DNA from: Flavobacterium panacagri
Lineage (GTDB): Bacteria > Bacteroidota > Bacteroidia > Flavobacteriales > Flavobacteriaceae
NCBI RefSeq assembly: GCF_030378165.1
Contig: NZ_CP119766.1
Coordinates: 3,348,001 to 3,412,000, forward strand
Direction of reading: 5' to 3'
Length of the DNA stretch: 64,000 bases
Below, one piece after another: positions 54,668-62,459 of the stretch. The position numbers and the translations under genes are program-made. Each line of letters begins with the position of its first letter. Positions within the stretch are counted from its first letter, which is position 1. Under the pieces are notes generated by a model. The model was not told the origin of the DNA and made no database searches. It saw only the letters and a list, made by a program, of their open reading frames with translations.

Positions 54668-55870
54668 CTAGAGTAACTCATAAAAATTCCTTTTCCCAAT
54701 TTTAATTTTGGTCTCTTTGATTAGCGGAACCAACTCGTATGGATTTAGAATCTTCTCCTGATTAATCTGAACAGCGCCACTTTCAATCAATCTTCTGTTT
54801 GCTGATTTTGTGATGTCATTTTTAATTAAAGAACAAAGATCAATCAGGGTGATTTGATTGGATTCGTTTTCTAAAGAAGATATCATAACCGAAACGAATG
54901 ATTTTGCTTCTTGATTTTTATTTTGAAATTGATTGACAAAGAATCTTTCAGCTTCCTCAGCGCTATTTTGATTATGGTATTGTTTGATGATGTTTTTTGC
55001 AATTAACTTTTTAATATTCATGGGGTTTTCAAGTTCCAATCTTTTTTTGATTTCCAGTTTCTCTTTAAATGAAAAATCGGTTGTCAAATCTAGAAATTCC
55101 AAAATAAGATCATCTGGAATTGACATCGTTTTGCCAAACATTTCATTTGGTTCATCCGTTAAACCAATAATATTGCTCAAAGATTTACTCATTTTTTCTT
55201 TTCCATCCAATCCTCTTAATAAAGGCATACACATCACAATTTGGCCGGACATTTTAAAGGTTTCCTGTAATTGTCTTCCCATGGTACAATTAAAAAGCTG
55301 ATCGGTGCCGCCCATTTCGATATCAGCATTAATTTTAACCGAATCAAAACCTTGTAATATTGGGTACACCAATTCGTGCATTGCAATTGGGGAATTCTCC
55401 GTAAAACGTTTGTTGAAATCATTTCGTTGCATAAGCTGGGCAACAGTCACGTTTGACATAATCTGAATTACTTCAGAAAAAGAAAGCGCATCAAGCCAAT
55501 CAGAATTAAAAACGATTTGTGCTTTTTCAACATCAATAATTTTGGATAATTGTGCGATGTAAGTTTCAGCATTATGACGTACTTCTTCAGCAGTTAATGG
55601 TTTTCTACTTTTGTTTTTTCCTGTCGGATCGCCAATTCTGGCTGTAAAACTTCCCACTAAAATCACAATTTGATGCCCCAAATCCTGAAATTGTTTTAGC
55701 TTTTTCAAGACAACAGCATGTCCTAAATGTAGATCAGGCGCTGTGGGGTCAAATCCTAGTTTAATAATTAGTTTTCTGTTTTCTTTTGCAGCTTGATTTA
55801 GCTTTTCTTCCAAACCATTTTCAGGCAGGAAGATGGCGACATTTTCTTTAAGTTTTTGAATTGTTTCCAT
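54668..55870 (-). CDS. tyrS: Tyrosyl-tRNA synthetase
   Basis: A 400-residue class I synthetase. The HIGH-type motif is LHLGHAVVL (about residues 47-55), the tyrosine-binding region follows, KMSKS is present in KEKMSKSLS, and an S4-like RNA-binding domain ends the protein (LIESGAVQINQEKI). It charges tRNA-Tyr. The gene is transcribed from far upstream (56063) through a leader encoding a Tyr-rich peptide and a terminator hairpin, which suggests attenuation control by tRNA-Tyr charging. Confidence 0.96.
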   Translation of the reverse strand: METIQKLKENVAIFLPENGLEEKLNQAAKENRKLIIKLGFDPTAPDLHLGHAVVLKKLKQFQDLGHQIVILVGSFTARIGDPTGKNKSRKPLTAEEVRHNAETYIAQLSKIIDVEKAQIVFNSDWLDALSFSEVIQIMSNVTVAQLMQRNDFNKRFTENSPIAMHELVYPILQGFDSVKINADIEMGGTDQLFNCTMGRQLQETFKMSGQIVMCMPLLRGLDGKEKMSKSLSNIIGLTDEPNEMFGKTMSIPDDLILEFLDLTTDFSFKEKLEIKKRLELENPMNIKKLIAKNIIKQYHNQNSAEEAERFFVNQFQNKNQEAKSFVSVMISSLENESNQITLIDLCSLIKNDITKSANRRLIESGAVQINQEKILNPYELVPLIKETKIKIGKRNFYELL

Positions 55871-55883
55871 TTTTTTTGAAAAT

Positions 55884-55913
55884 AAAAAAGCCCGGACAAA
55901 ATGCCCGGGCTTT
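55884..55913 (-). terminator. Attenuator terminator in the tyrS leader
   Basis: On the minus strand AAAGCCCGG (55913-55905) and CCGGGCTTT (55895-55887) form a 9-bp GC-rich stem with a 9-base loop, followed by six T. It lies only 14 bases upstream of the tyrS ATG and after the leader peptide stop, in the exact place of a transcription attenuator. Confidence 0.85.
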
Positions 55914-55939
55914 AAGGTTTATATAATTTATCTGTTTAT

Positions 55940-56050
55940 TTACAGTTGAGAATACGTTGAATTATATGCATAGCCTATCCGAGCAGATATTATTGCATAA
56001 TAATAAGTGCTGAAAAATGGAAGACGTAATATGCTGTTCAAGAATTTCAT
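55940..56050 (-). CDS. Tyr-rich leader peptide of tyrS (36 residues)
   Basis: ATG at 56050 and TAA at 55942-55940. The peptide is LRLPFFSTYYYAIISARIGYAY- and NSTYSQL-containing with six Tyr in 36, all coded TAT, three of them in a row (codons 16-18). The start is only five bases past the -7 box TATCTTTG, so the mRNA is nearly leaderless. A terminator hairpin follows the stop and tyrS follows that. This is the standard layout of amino acid attenuators (as in trp, his or pheST leaders): ribosome stalling on Tyr codons would allow tyrS transcription. Confidence 0.8.
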   Translation of the reverse strand: MKFLNSILRLPFFSTYYYAIISARIGYAYNSTYSQL

Positions 56051-56055
56051 GACTG

Positions 56056-56087
56056 CAAAGATAAAATTTTTAATTATGGTATTCAAA
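56056..56087 (-). promoter_or_regulatory. Promoter of the tyrS leader
   Basis: On the minus strand TTTG (56087-56084), 20 nt, TATCTTTG (56063-56056), then CAGTC and ATG. Both promoter elements match Bacteroidetes consensus. Confidence 0.8.
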
Positions 56088-56131
56088 AAAACTTAGCGGC
56101 TAAGAATCTTAGCTACTTAGCATCTTGAAAT

Positions 56132-57238
56132 TTATTCTAAAACCAATTGTCCTAAAGCTTCTTTGCTAAAACCTTTTAACTCATCAGTTTTCCCTGCTTT
56201 GATTTTAGCCACCCAATTCGGATCAGATAAAAGCGGTCTTCCAACGGCAACTAAATCAAAATCGCCTCTGTCGAAACGTCTGTTTAATTCTTCCAAAGAA
56301 GTCGGCTGAGAGCTTTCTCCTGCAAATGCACCGAAGAAATCACCAGAAAGTCCGACAGAACCTACCGTAATAGTTGGTGCTCCCGTTACTTTTTTAGCCC
56401 AGCCTGCAAAGTTTAAATCAGATCCTTCAAATTCTGGTTCCCAGAATCTGCGTTGAGAAGCGTGTATAATATCAACTCCAGCATCTACAAGAGGAGTAAG
56501 CCAAGCTTCTAATTCCTGTGGATTTTTAGCCAGTTTATAATTGTAATCAGAAGGTTTGAATTGAGAAAAACGCATAATAACGGCAAAATCATTTCCAACT
56601 TGCTTTCTAATTTCTTTGATTACTTCAATAGCAAAGCGATTACGTTCCGGAAGAGTTTTTCCTCCATAAATATCTTCACGTAAATTAGTTTCAGCTCTAA
56701 AGAATTGATCGATTAAATATCCGTGTGCTCCGTGAATTTCGATTGTATCAAAACCTAATCTTTTAGCATCAGCTGCAGCTTTACCAAAAGCAAGGATGGT
56801 ATCTTCGATATCTTTTTCAGTCATTGCTACACCATTTCTAAAATCAGGACGATTCAATCCCGACGGACCTTCGAAAGGAACTGGCGGAACCCATCCTGAA
56901 TGATGATTGTCCATAATTCCCATGTGCCAGATCTGTGGCCCCATTTGTCCACCGGCAGCGTGAACTTCATCAATTACTTTTTTCCATCCGTTTAAGGCTA
57001 AATCGCCATAAAAATGAGGAACATTAGCATCGTTAGAAGAAGAAGGTCTGTCAATTACAGTTCCTTCAGATAAAATCAAACCAACTTCGCCTTCCGCTCT
57101 TTTTTGGTAGTAAGCGGCTACTTCGTCAGTTGGAACTCCGTTTGGAGAAAAAGAGCGCGTCATTGGCGCCATTACGATTCTGTTTTTCAGGTTTAACGTT
57201 TTTAAGTTAAACGGAGAAAAAAGGTTGTTTGTACTCAT
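56132..57238 (-). CDS. Old Yellow Enzyme-family ene-reductase
   Basis: A 368-residue FMN-dependent TIM-barrel protein of the NADH:flavin oxidoreductase family. VMAPMTRSFSPNGVPTDEVAAYYQKRAEGEVGLILSEGT, the FMN/substrate residues in IEIHGAHGYLIDQFFRAETN, and VGRPLLSDPNWVAK fit alkene reductases of the NemA/OYE type that reduce activated C=C bonds, quinones or nitro compounds. It lies seven bases after the ArsR gene, clearly in one operon. Role likely in electrophile detoxification. Confidence 0.92.
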   Translation of the reverse strand: MSTNNLFSPFNLKTLNLKNRIVMAPMTRSFSPNGVPTDEVAAYYQKRAEGEVGLILSEGTVIDRPSSSNDANVPHFYGDLALNGWKKVIDEVHAAGGQMGPQIWHMGIMDNHHSGWVPPVPFEGPSGLNRPDFRNGVAMTEKDIEDTILAFGKAAADAKRLGFDTIEIHGAHGYLIDQFFRAETNLREDIYGGKTLPERNRFAIEVIKEIRKQVGNDFAVIMRFSQFKPSDYNYKLAKNPQELEAWLTPLVDAGVDIIHASQRRFWEPEFEGSDLNFAGWAKKVTGAPTITVGSVGLSGDFFGAFAGESSQPTSLEELNRRFDRGDFDLVAVGRPLLSDPNWVAKIKAGKTDELKGFSKEALGQLVLE

Positions 57239-57245
57239 AGTAATT

Positions 57246-57548
57246 TTACAAATTAGATTGAATTAATTTACTAAGTGCTTCAAAGGCACCTTCGTTGCGT
57301 TTATAGTAAGTCCATTGTCCCACACGTTTGGCTTCGATAAAACCAGCACGTTGTAAAATAGACAGATATTCTGAAACTGTCGATTGTGTTAAACCAGCCT
57401 TAGCCTGAATCTGACCCACACATACTCCGTGTTCAAATCCGGCATGTTCCAGCTGGCCCGGAAAGTTAATTTCCGGTTCTTTTAACCATTCCAGCATTTG
57501 TAGCCTGGACTTGTTAGATAAAGCTTTAAAAATTTCTATCGTTTCCAT
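57246..57548 (-). CDS. ArsR-family regulator of the ene-reductase operon
   Basis: A 100-residue winged-helix protein: ALSNKSRLQMLEWL, GLTQSTVSEYLSILQRAGFIEAKRVGQWTYYKRNE. It has a single cysteine (C43 in HGVCVGQIQ), not the CxC metal site of arsenite sensors, so thiol modification by electrophiles is a plausible signal. The start lies four bases after a -7 box, so the mRNA is leaderless. A palindrome occupies the promoter spacer and is the probable operator. Confidence 0.9.
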   Translation of the reverse strand: METIEIFKALSNKSRLQMLEWLKEPEINFPGQLEHAGFEHGVCVGQIQAKAGLTQSTVSEYLSILQRAGFIEAKRVGQWTYYKRNEGAFEALSKLIQSNL

Positions 57549-57552
57549 GGTA

Positions 57553-57582
57553 CAAATATATCGACTTTTCCCGATATATCAA
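57553..57582 (-). promoter_or_regulatory. Leaderless promoter with embedded ArsR operator
   Basis: TTG (57582-57580), 19 nt, TATATTTG (57560-57553), four bases, then the ArsR ATG. The palindrome ATATATCG-N8-CGATATAT at 57556-57579 fills the spacer and overlaps the -7 box, so a bound repressor would directly block RNA polymerase. Confidence 0.8.
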
Positions 57583-57771
57583 TTAAGAGAAATTTATTTA
57601 GCATAATTTTATGATTGAGGAAGGATAAAATGCTGAGATGCTTTAGAATTTTAGTAAAGAAAATTTATATTTGTTTTTGTATTCTATTCTCATTTTATGT
57701 TATTTCTGAAATGACAAACAATGTGGTTATAGCAAAATTTTATTGCCCTCAAATCAAATTAAACTTAAATC

Positions 57772-58260
57772 ATGAAAAAAACTTTACTCATTTTTACATT
57801 CTTATGCTGTGTAATAACCAATTCAAAAGCCCAGGTTGTAGGTGCTGATGTTGGAGACATTGCGCCAGAAATTGATCTTCCAGATGCAAAAGGAGAAAAT
57901 ATAGCACTCTCTTCTTTAAGAGGTTCTTTAGTATTAATTGATTTTTGGGCTTCTTGGTGCGGACCCTGCATTAAAGAACAGCCGTCATTGTTAAAATTAC
58001 ACAACGCATATCCAGATAAGTTATCAATTTATAGTGTTTCGATGGATACAAAAAAAGCTTTATGGACAGCTGCAATTGCAAAAGGAAAATTACCTTGGAC
58101 AAATGTAAGTGATTTAAAATATTGGCAGTCTCCGGTTGTTGGAGATTATAGGCTTCAATCTGTTCCTTTGAATTTTCTAGTGGATAAGAATGGAATTATT
58201 TTAGCTAAAAACGTTCACGGAAAAGGCCTTGAAGATATGGTGAGAAGTATTTTAGAATAA
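57772..58260 (+). CDS. TlpA-like exported thioredoxin
   Basis: A 162-residue protein with a signal peptide ending SKA (about 1-20) and a thioredoxin-like domain with WCGPC (C63, C66), followed by the usual VPLNFLVDKNG with the cis-proline before the Asn-Phe. Members act as periplasmic thiol-disulfide reductases, for example in cytochrome c or outer membrane protein maturation. It is a lone gene followed by an LprI-like gene in the same direction. Confidence 0.88.
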   Translation: MKKTLLIFTFLCCVITNSKAQVVGADVGDIAPEIDLPDAKGENIALSSLRGSLVLIDFWASWCGPCIKEQPSLLKLHNAYPDKLSIYSVSMDTKKALWTAAIAKGKLPWTNVSDLKYWQSPVVGDYRLQSVPLNFLVDKNGIILAKNVHGKGLEDMVRSILE

Positions 58261-58322
58261 ATATTTATTGATTTACAGAATTATGTATCATTTAGGAATA
58301 ACAATAATTAAATAGTAAGATT

Positions 58323-58727
58323 ATGATTAAAAAGACGCTTTTAGTACTCTTCGCTTTGATTTCGTTTAAATCCAATTCACAGACGTTGGAAACAGTTTCA
58401 AAAATGAAATCCAATTATCAGAAATGTTTGGATAGGGGAAATAATATGAGCGGTTGTTCTATAAATTATTACAATCAATCGGACAGTTTACTAAATGTTG
58501 TTTATAAAAATCTGAAAGAGAAAATAAGTTCGAAAGAACAGTCAAAATTGAAAAAAGAACAGTTGGAATGGCTTAAAAAACGTGATTTGTATTTCGAAAA
58601 AGTTTATGCTGACACCAAGAAAGAAGGTCATTTTATTGAGGGAACTCGAGATTTTGAAATGGTCGTTTTTGATGAAAAAGCCAATTTTGTTTTCGGACGA
58701 GTAAAAGAACTGATTAAGAGAAATTAG
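58323..58727 (+). CDS. LprI/DUF1311-like exported protein
   Basis: A 134-residue protein with a signal peptide ending SNSQ and a helical body with two cysteines (KCLDRG and GCSINYYNQSDSLLNVVYKNL) and EQSKLKKEQLEWLKKRD, the pattern of the DUF1311/LprI family, some of which inhibit lysozyme. Length fits. Function inferred by family only. Confidence 0.72.
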   Translation: MIKKTLLVLFALISFKSNSQTLETVSKMKSNYQKCLDRGNNMSGCSINYYNQSDSLLNVVYKNLKEKISSKEQSKLKKEQLEWLKKRDLYFEKVYADTKKEGHFIEGTRDFEMVVFDEKANFVFGRVKELIKRN

Positions 58728-58757
58728 ATTTTGTAATCTCAAATTCAAAAGTTAAAA

Positions 58758-58792
58758 TAAAAAGCCCAATTGATTTCAATTGGGCTTTTCTC
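58758..58792. terminator. Bidirectional terminator
   Basis: AAAGCCCAATTG and CAATTGGGCTTT form a 12-bp stem between two convergent genes, with T-runs on both sides. Confidence 0.88.
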
Positions 58793-58795
58793 TTT

Positions 58796-59176
58796 TTAAG
58801 ACTCTTTGATTGGTTTTTTAACCCCGCCAAAACTTGTTTTCAGCATTTCTCTAATCTGAAATTGAGTTTTGTTTCCCGATGCACTTTTCCACTCTTTAAG
58901 ATCAAAAATATGAATCTGATCAGCGTAAGGATTTGTTAGAAATGAAATTCTGGAAATCGCATATTTATAATATTTCAATTCATGAGATACATGTCGGTTT
59001 GGAACGACTATCAGAATATTTTCCCATTTCAGGAAATCCTTTGCAACATCACTTCTCTCTGTTAATCCTAAAGATTCAAAAAAAGCAACAATTTTTTGAT
59101 CATTAAGCTCGCTAATCTTATGATCCAGGGTTTTAAATTTACTGTGGAGTCTATTTTCATTTATAATAGTACTCAT
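58796..59176 (-). CDS. Uncharacterised 126-residue soluble protein
   Basis: No signal peptide or membrane segment. Segments such as SDVAKDFLKWENILIVVPNRHVSHELKYYKYAISRISFLTNP suggest an alpha/beta fold. It is rich in Lys and Glu, ends in KPIKES, and I do not recognise a family. Isolated between the LprI-like and GH2 genes, codon use normal. Confidence 0.45.
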   Translation of the reverse strand: MSTIINENRLHSKFKTLDHKISELNDQKIVAFFESLGLTERSDVAKDFLKWENILIVVPNRHVSHELKYYKYAISRISFLTNPYADQIHIFDLKEWKSASGNKTQFQIREMLKTSFGGVKKPIKES

Positions 59177-59388
59177 AATAATTCTTGCTTTTTTTATGAT
59201 TTTAAGATAAAGTTACATCAAAAGAAAATTATTCTTGAATCTTAAGCCATTAGATTCATTCTAAATTTTGAAAGCCTGTTTACAAGCATTAATATGAATG
59301 AGTTATCAGCTTTTGATAAAATACTATTAATGCGTTTATGCTAAAAACCTTATTTTTATCGCTATTTGATTTACTAACAACCACCTTT

Positions 59389-62205
59389 ATGAAAACCACT
59401 TTTGTTTCAAAATCTTTGCTTTCTTTTTTTCTGTTATTCTCTTTCTGGGTTTCGGCTCAAAAATCGGATAGAGAACTAATTTTAATTGATAAAGACTGGC
59501 GATTTTCGTTTGGACATTTATATGATACACAAAAAGATTTTGGACATGCTACAGGCTATTTTTCATACTTAACTAAAACAGGTTTTGGAGACGGGCCTGC
59601 AGCAAAAGATTTTGACGATCGTGCTTGGAGAAAACTTAGTCTTCCTCACGATTGGGCAGTTGAACAGCCTTTTAGCGAAAGCGGCAGTTTCAGCCACGGA
59701 TTTAAAGCAGCAGGTAAAAATTATCCTGAAAAAAGCATTGGCTGGTACAGAAAGAAAATCACTATTCCAGAAAGTGATTTGGGTAAAATTATATCCATCA
59801 AATTTGACGGTGTTTTTAGAAATTCGAAAGTATTTTTTAACGGATTTTATCTTGGAACAGAACAAAGTGGTTACAACGGTTTTGAATACGATGTAACGGC
59901 TTATGTGAATTATGGTGGAGAAAACACTATTGTTGTGCGCGCCGATGCATCTATGGAAGAAGGCTGGTTTTATGAAGGAGCAGGGATTTACAGACATGTG
60001 TATTTACAGAAAACAAATCCAGTTCATATTAAGGCAAATGGAACTTATGTGACTTCAGAGTTTAAAAATAACGATGCTGATGTTATTGTAGCTGTTTCAA
60101 TAGAAAATAAAGGAAATTATAAAGGTTCGATTGAAATTGTTCAGACTATTTTTGATAATGAAAAGAAACAGATTGCAGCTTTTTCAGAAAGTCTTTTAGC
60201 GCCGGAGTTTTATAAAACAATTACACATCATTCAAAATTCTATGTTGAGAATCCTAAATTATGGGATATTGATTCGCCGAATTTATATCGTTTAGTAACT
60301 CAAATCAAGCAAAATGAAAAACTAATTGATAGTTATGAAACTACTTTTGGAATTAGAACTATTGCATTTGATCCTGAAAATGGTTTTTTTATTAATGGAA
60401 AATCTCTCAAATTAAAAGGAACCAACAATCATCAGGATCATGCAGGAATTGGTACGGCGTTGCCAGATGAAATTCAGTATTATAGAATTAAAAAGCTCAA
60501 AGAAATGGGTTCAAATGCGTATCGTTGTTCGCATCATCCGCCGACTCCTGAGCTATTAAAAGCTTGTGATGAATTAGGAATGCTGGTGATTGATGAAACT
60601 CGTTTAATGGGAATTAACGATTATCATTTAAATGATTTACAGCGAATGATGGAACGTGACCGAAATCATCCCAGTATTTTCTGCTGGTCGGTTGGAAATG
60701 AAGAATGGAATATTGAAGGAGGTATTGTAGGTGAAAGAGTCACTAATGTAATGCAGAATTTTGCCAAAAGTATCGATCCGACAAGACCAGTAACAGTTGG
60801 AATTAGCAGTGGATTTAAAAGTGGGATTTCGTCTGTAGTTGAAATTATGGGTTATAATTATCTTGGAAACGGAGATATTGATGCACATAGAAATCAGTTT
60901 AAAAATCAGCCCGGACTGGGAACGGAGGAAGGTTCTACGTTTGCAACCCGAGGAATTTATTTTACAGATGATACTAAACATTACCAAAGTGCCTATGACA
61001 AAAAGCCAAGACCGACTTTTTATAGTATAGAAGAAGGCTGGAAATTTTATGCGGAAAGACCATATTTAGCAGGGATGTTTATCTGGACAGGTTTTGATTA
61101 TCGAGGAGAACCAACACCTTACGGCTGGCCATCAGTAACTTCCTATTTCGGAATGATGGATGTCTGTGGCTTTCCGAAAGACAATGTTTTCTATCTGAAA
61201 TCTTGGTGGGGAAAGGAACCTGTTTTACACCTATTACCGCATTGGAACTGGAGTGGAATGGAAGGCGCAGCAATTGATGTCTGGGCTTATTCAAATTGCG
61301 ATGAAGTAGAACTTTTTCTAAACAAGAAAAGCTTAGGCAAAAAGAAAATGGAGCAAAATGGACATTTAGAATGGAAAGTAAATTACACACCGGGAACTTT
61401 GGAAGCAGTAGGGTATAAAAATGGTAAAAAAGTACTGACTGAAATTCAGAAAACTACAGGAAAGGCCGAAAATATCAAGTTGTCATTAGATAAAGAAAAT
61501 GTTGCAAAAGGAAATGTTTCTGTAGTTACGGTTGAAGTTACAGATAAAAATGGCTTGCCTGTTCCCACAGCAAATGATGAAATTGAATTTTCAATAAAAG
61601 GCGGTAAAATTTTAGGCGTAGGAAATGGCGATCCAACTTCATTAGAAAACGATCAGTTTATAGATGACCTAGCTTTGGTTGCTATAACTAACTTTCAGGA
61701 ACAAAAAGGAACAACTGCTGTTTTGCCTCAGCAATTATCAAATTATCCAGAAAAAGATTGGATAACTGCTTTTAAAGACCGTGATTATAAAAAACAAGCA
61801 CCGAGTTATATTTATAAAGGAGAATTTGAATTGAAAAGCAATTCGGCTAAAAATGCAGTGAATTTCTTCTACAAAAAAATAGGAGTAGAAACAGTTGTTT
61901 TTGTAAACGGAAATAAAGTTGAACCAAGTAAAGAAGATGCTCAAAAATATACTTTTAATACAGCGATTTTAAAAGAAGGAAAAAATACTATTTATATCGC
62001 AGTAACACCTTTGCAAAAAGTAAAAGACTGGGATGTAATGAATACTGATCCGGGAATTATTCAGGTCATAACACCAGCAGAATCTTGGAAAAGAAAACTT
62101 TTTAACGGTTATGCACAAATCATTATCCAAAAAGAAGATAATGCCAAAGAAGTTATTTTATCCGCTTCCGCGAAAGGATTAAGAACCGGAAGCTTGAAGA
62201 ATTAA
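59389..62205 (+). CDS. Exported GH2-family glycosidase (beta-galactosidase-like)
   Basis: A 938-residue protein when started at the ATG at 59389, which gives a signal peptide ending WVSAQ; the frame also opens at an ATG at 59338 with 17 additional residues. Domains in order: sugar-binding jelly roll (about 25-190), immunoglobulin-like domain, TIM barrel with acid/base E438 in VGNEEW and a candidate nucleophile E513 in GTEEGS, then DUF4982 (VWAYSNCDEVELFLNKKSLG) and a GH2 C5-like domain (VEVTDKNGLPVP, then GKILGVGNGDP), then a C-terminal galactose-binding-like part. Substrate unresolved: beta-galactosides are the usual choice. Confidence 0.92.
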   Translation: MKTTFVSKSLLSFFLLFSFWVSAQKSDRELILIDKDWRFSFGHLYDTQKDFGHATGYFSYLTKTGFGDGPAAKDFDDRAWRKLSLPHDWAVEQPFSESGSFSHGFKAAGKNYPEKSIGWYRKKITIPESDLGKIISIKFDGVFRNSKVFFNGFYLGTEQSGYNGFEYDVTAYVNYGGENTIVVRADASMEEGWFYEGAGIYRHVYLQKTNPVHIKANGTYVTSEFKNNDADVIVAVSIENKGNYKGSIEIVQTIFDNEKKQIAAFSESLLAPEFYKTITHHSKFYVENPKLWDIDSPNLYRLVTQIKQNEKLIDSYETTFGIRTIAFDPENGFFINGKSLKLKGTNNHQDHAGIGTALPDEIQYYRIKKLKEMGSNAYRCSHHPPTPELLKACDELGMLVIDETRLMGINDYHLNDLQRMMERDRNHPSIFCWSVGNEEWNIEGGIVGERVTNVMQNFAKSIDPTRPVTVGISSGFKSGISSVVEIMGYNYLGNGDIDAHRNQFKNQPGLGTEEGSTFATRGIYFTDDTKHYQSAYDKKPRPTFYSIEEGWKFYAERPYLAGMFIWTGFDYRGEPTPYGWPSVTSYFGMMDVCGFPKDNVFYLKSWWGKEPVLHLLPHWNWSGMEGAAIDVWAYSNCDEVELFLNKKSLGKKKMEQNGHLEWKVNYTPGTLEAVGYKNGKKVLTEIQKTTGKAENIKLSLDKENVAKGNVSVVTVEVTDKNGLPVPTANDEIEFSIKGGKILGVGNGDPTSLENDQFIDDLALVAITNFQEQKGTTAVLPQQLSNYPEKDWITAFKDRDYKKQAPSYIYKGEFELKSNSAKNAVNFFYKKIGVETVVFVNGNKVEPSKEDAQKYTFNTAILKEGKNTIYIAVTPLQKVKDWDVMNTDPGIIQVITPAESWKRKLFNGYAQIIIQKEDNAKEVILSASAKGLRTGSLKN

Positions 62206-62210
62206 TTTTT

Positions 62211-62388
62211 AACCGCAAGGAGCGCTAAGATTTACGCAAGGTTCGCAAGTTTTTTTTATAGAAGAAAATGATCTCGCAAAGTCGCTAAGACGCAAAGAAA
62301 TTGGAAAACTCTGCGTCTTAGCGACTTTGCGAGATTCTATTGTTCTTTTTTTGCGTGCTTTGCGTAAATCTTAGCGCTCCTTGCGGTT
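62211..62388. repeat. Nested double-hairpin element (AACCGCAAGG type)
   Basis: Outer arms 62211-62239 and 62360-62388 are perfect 29-bp complements; inner arms 62271-62294 and 62312-62335 are perfect 24-bp complements. Total 178 bp, directly after the GH2 stop. The layout equals that at 22289-22449, with unrelated sequence. Partial related words (TTGCGCACTTTGCGGTT) occur near 6560 before proB. Confidence 0.88.
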
Positions 62389-62447
62389 AAACCTGAAACT
62401 TAAAACCTGAAACAAAAATAAACCAAAATAATATTGTTTGATTTTCA

Positions 62448-62455
62448 TAACTTTG
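62448..62455 (+). promoter_or_regulatory. Leaderless -7 box of the AraC-family gene
   Basis: TAACTTTG (62448-62455) lies four bases before the ATG, so translation should start at the 5' end of the mRNA. Confidence 0.65.
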
Positions 62456-62459
62456 CAAA

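Noticed and set aside
57615..57848. 77-codon plus-strand frame between the ArsR and TlpA-like genes
   Set aside because: Runs into the start of the TlpA-like gene in another frame, is Cys/Lys/Phe-rich as random AT-rich sequence, and has no promoter.
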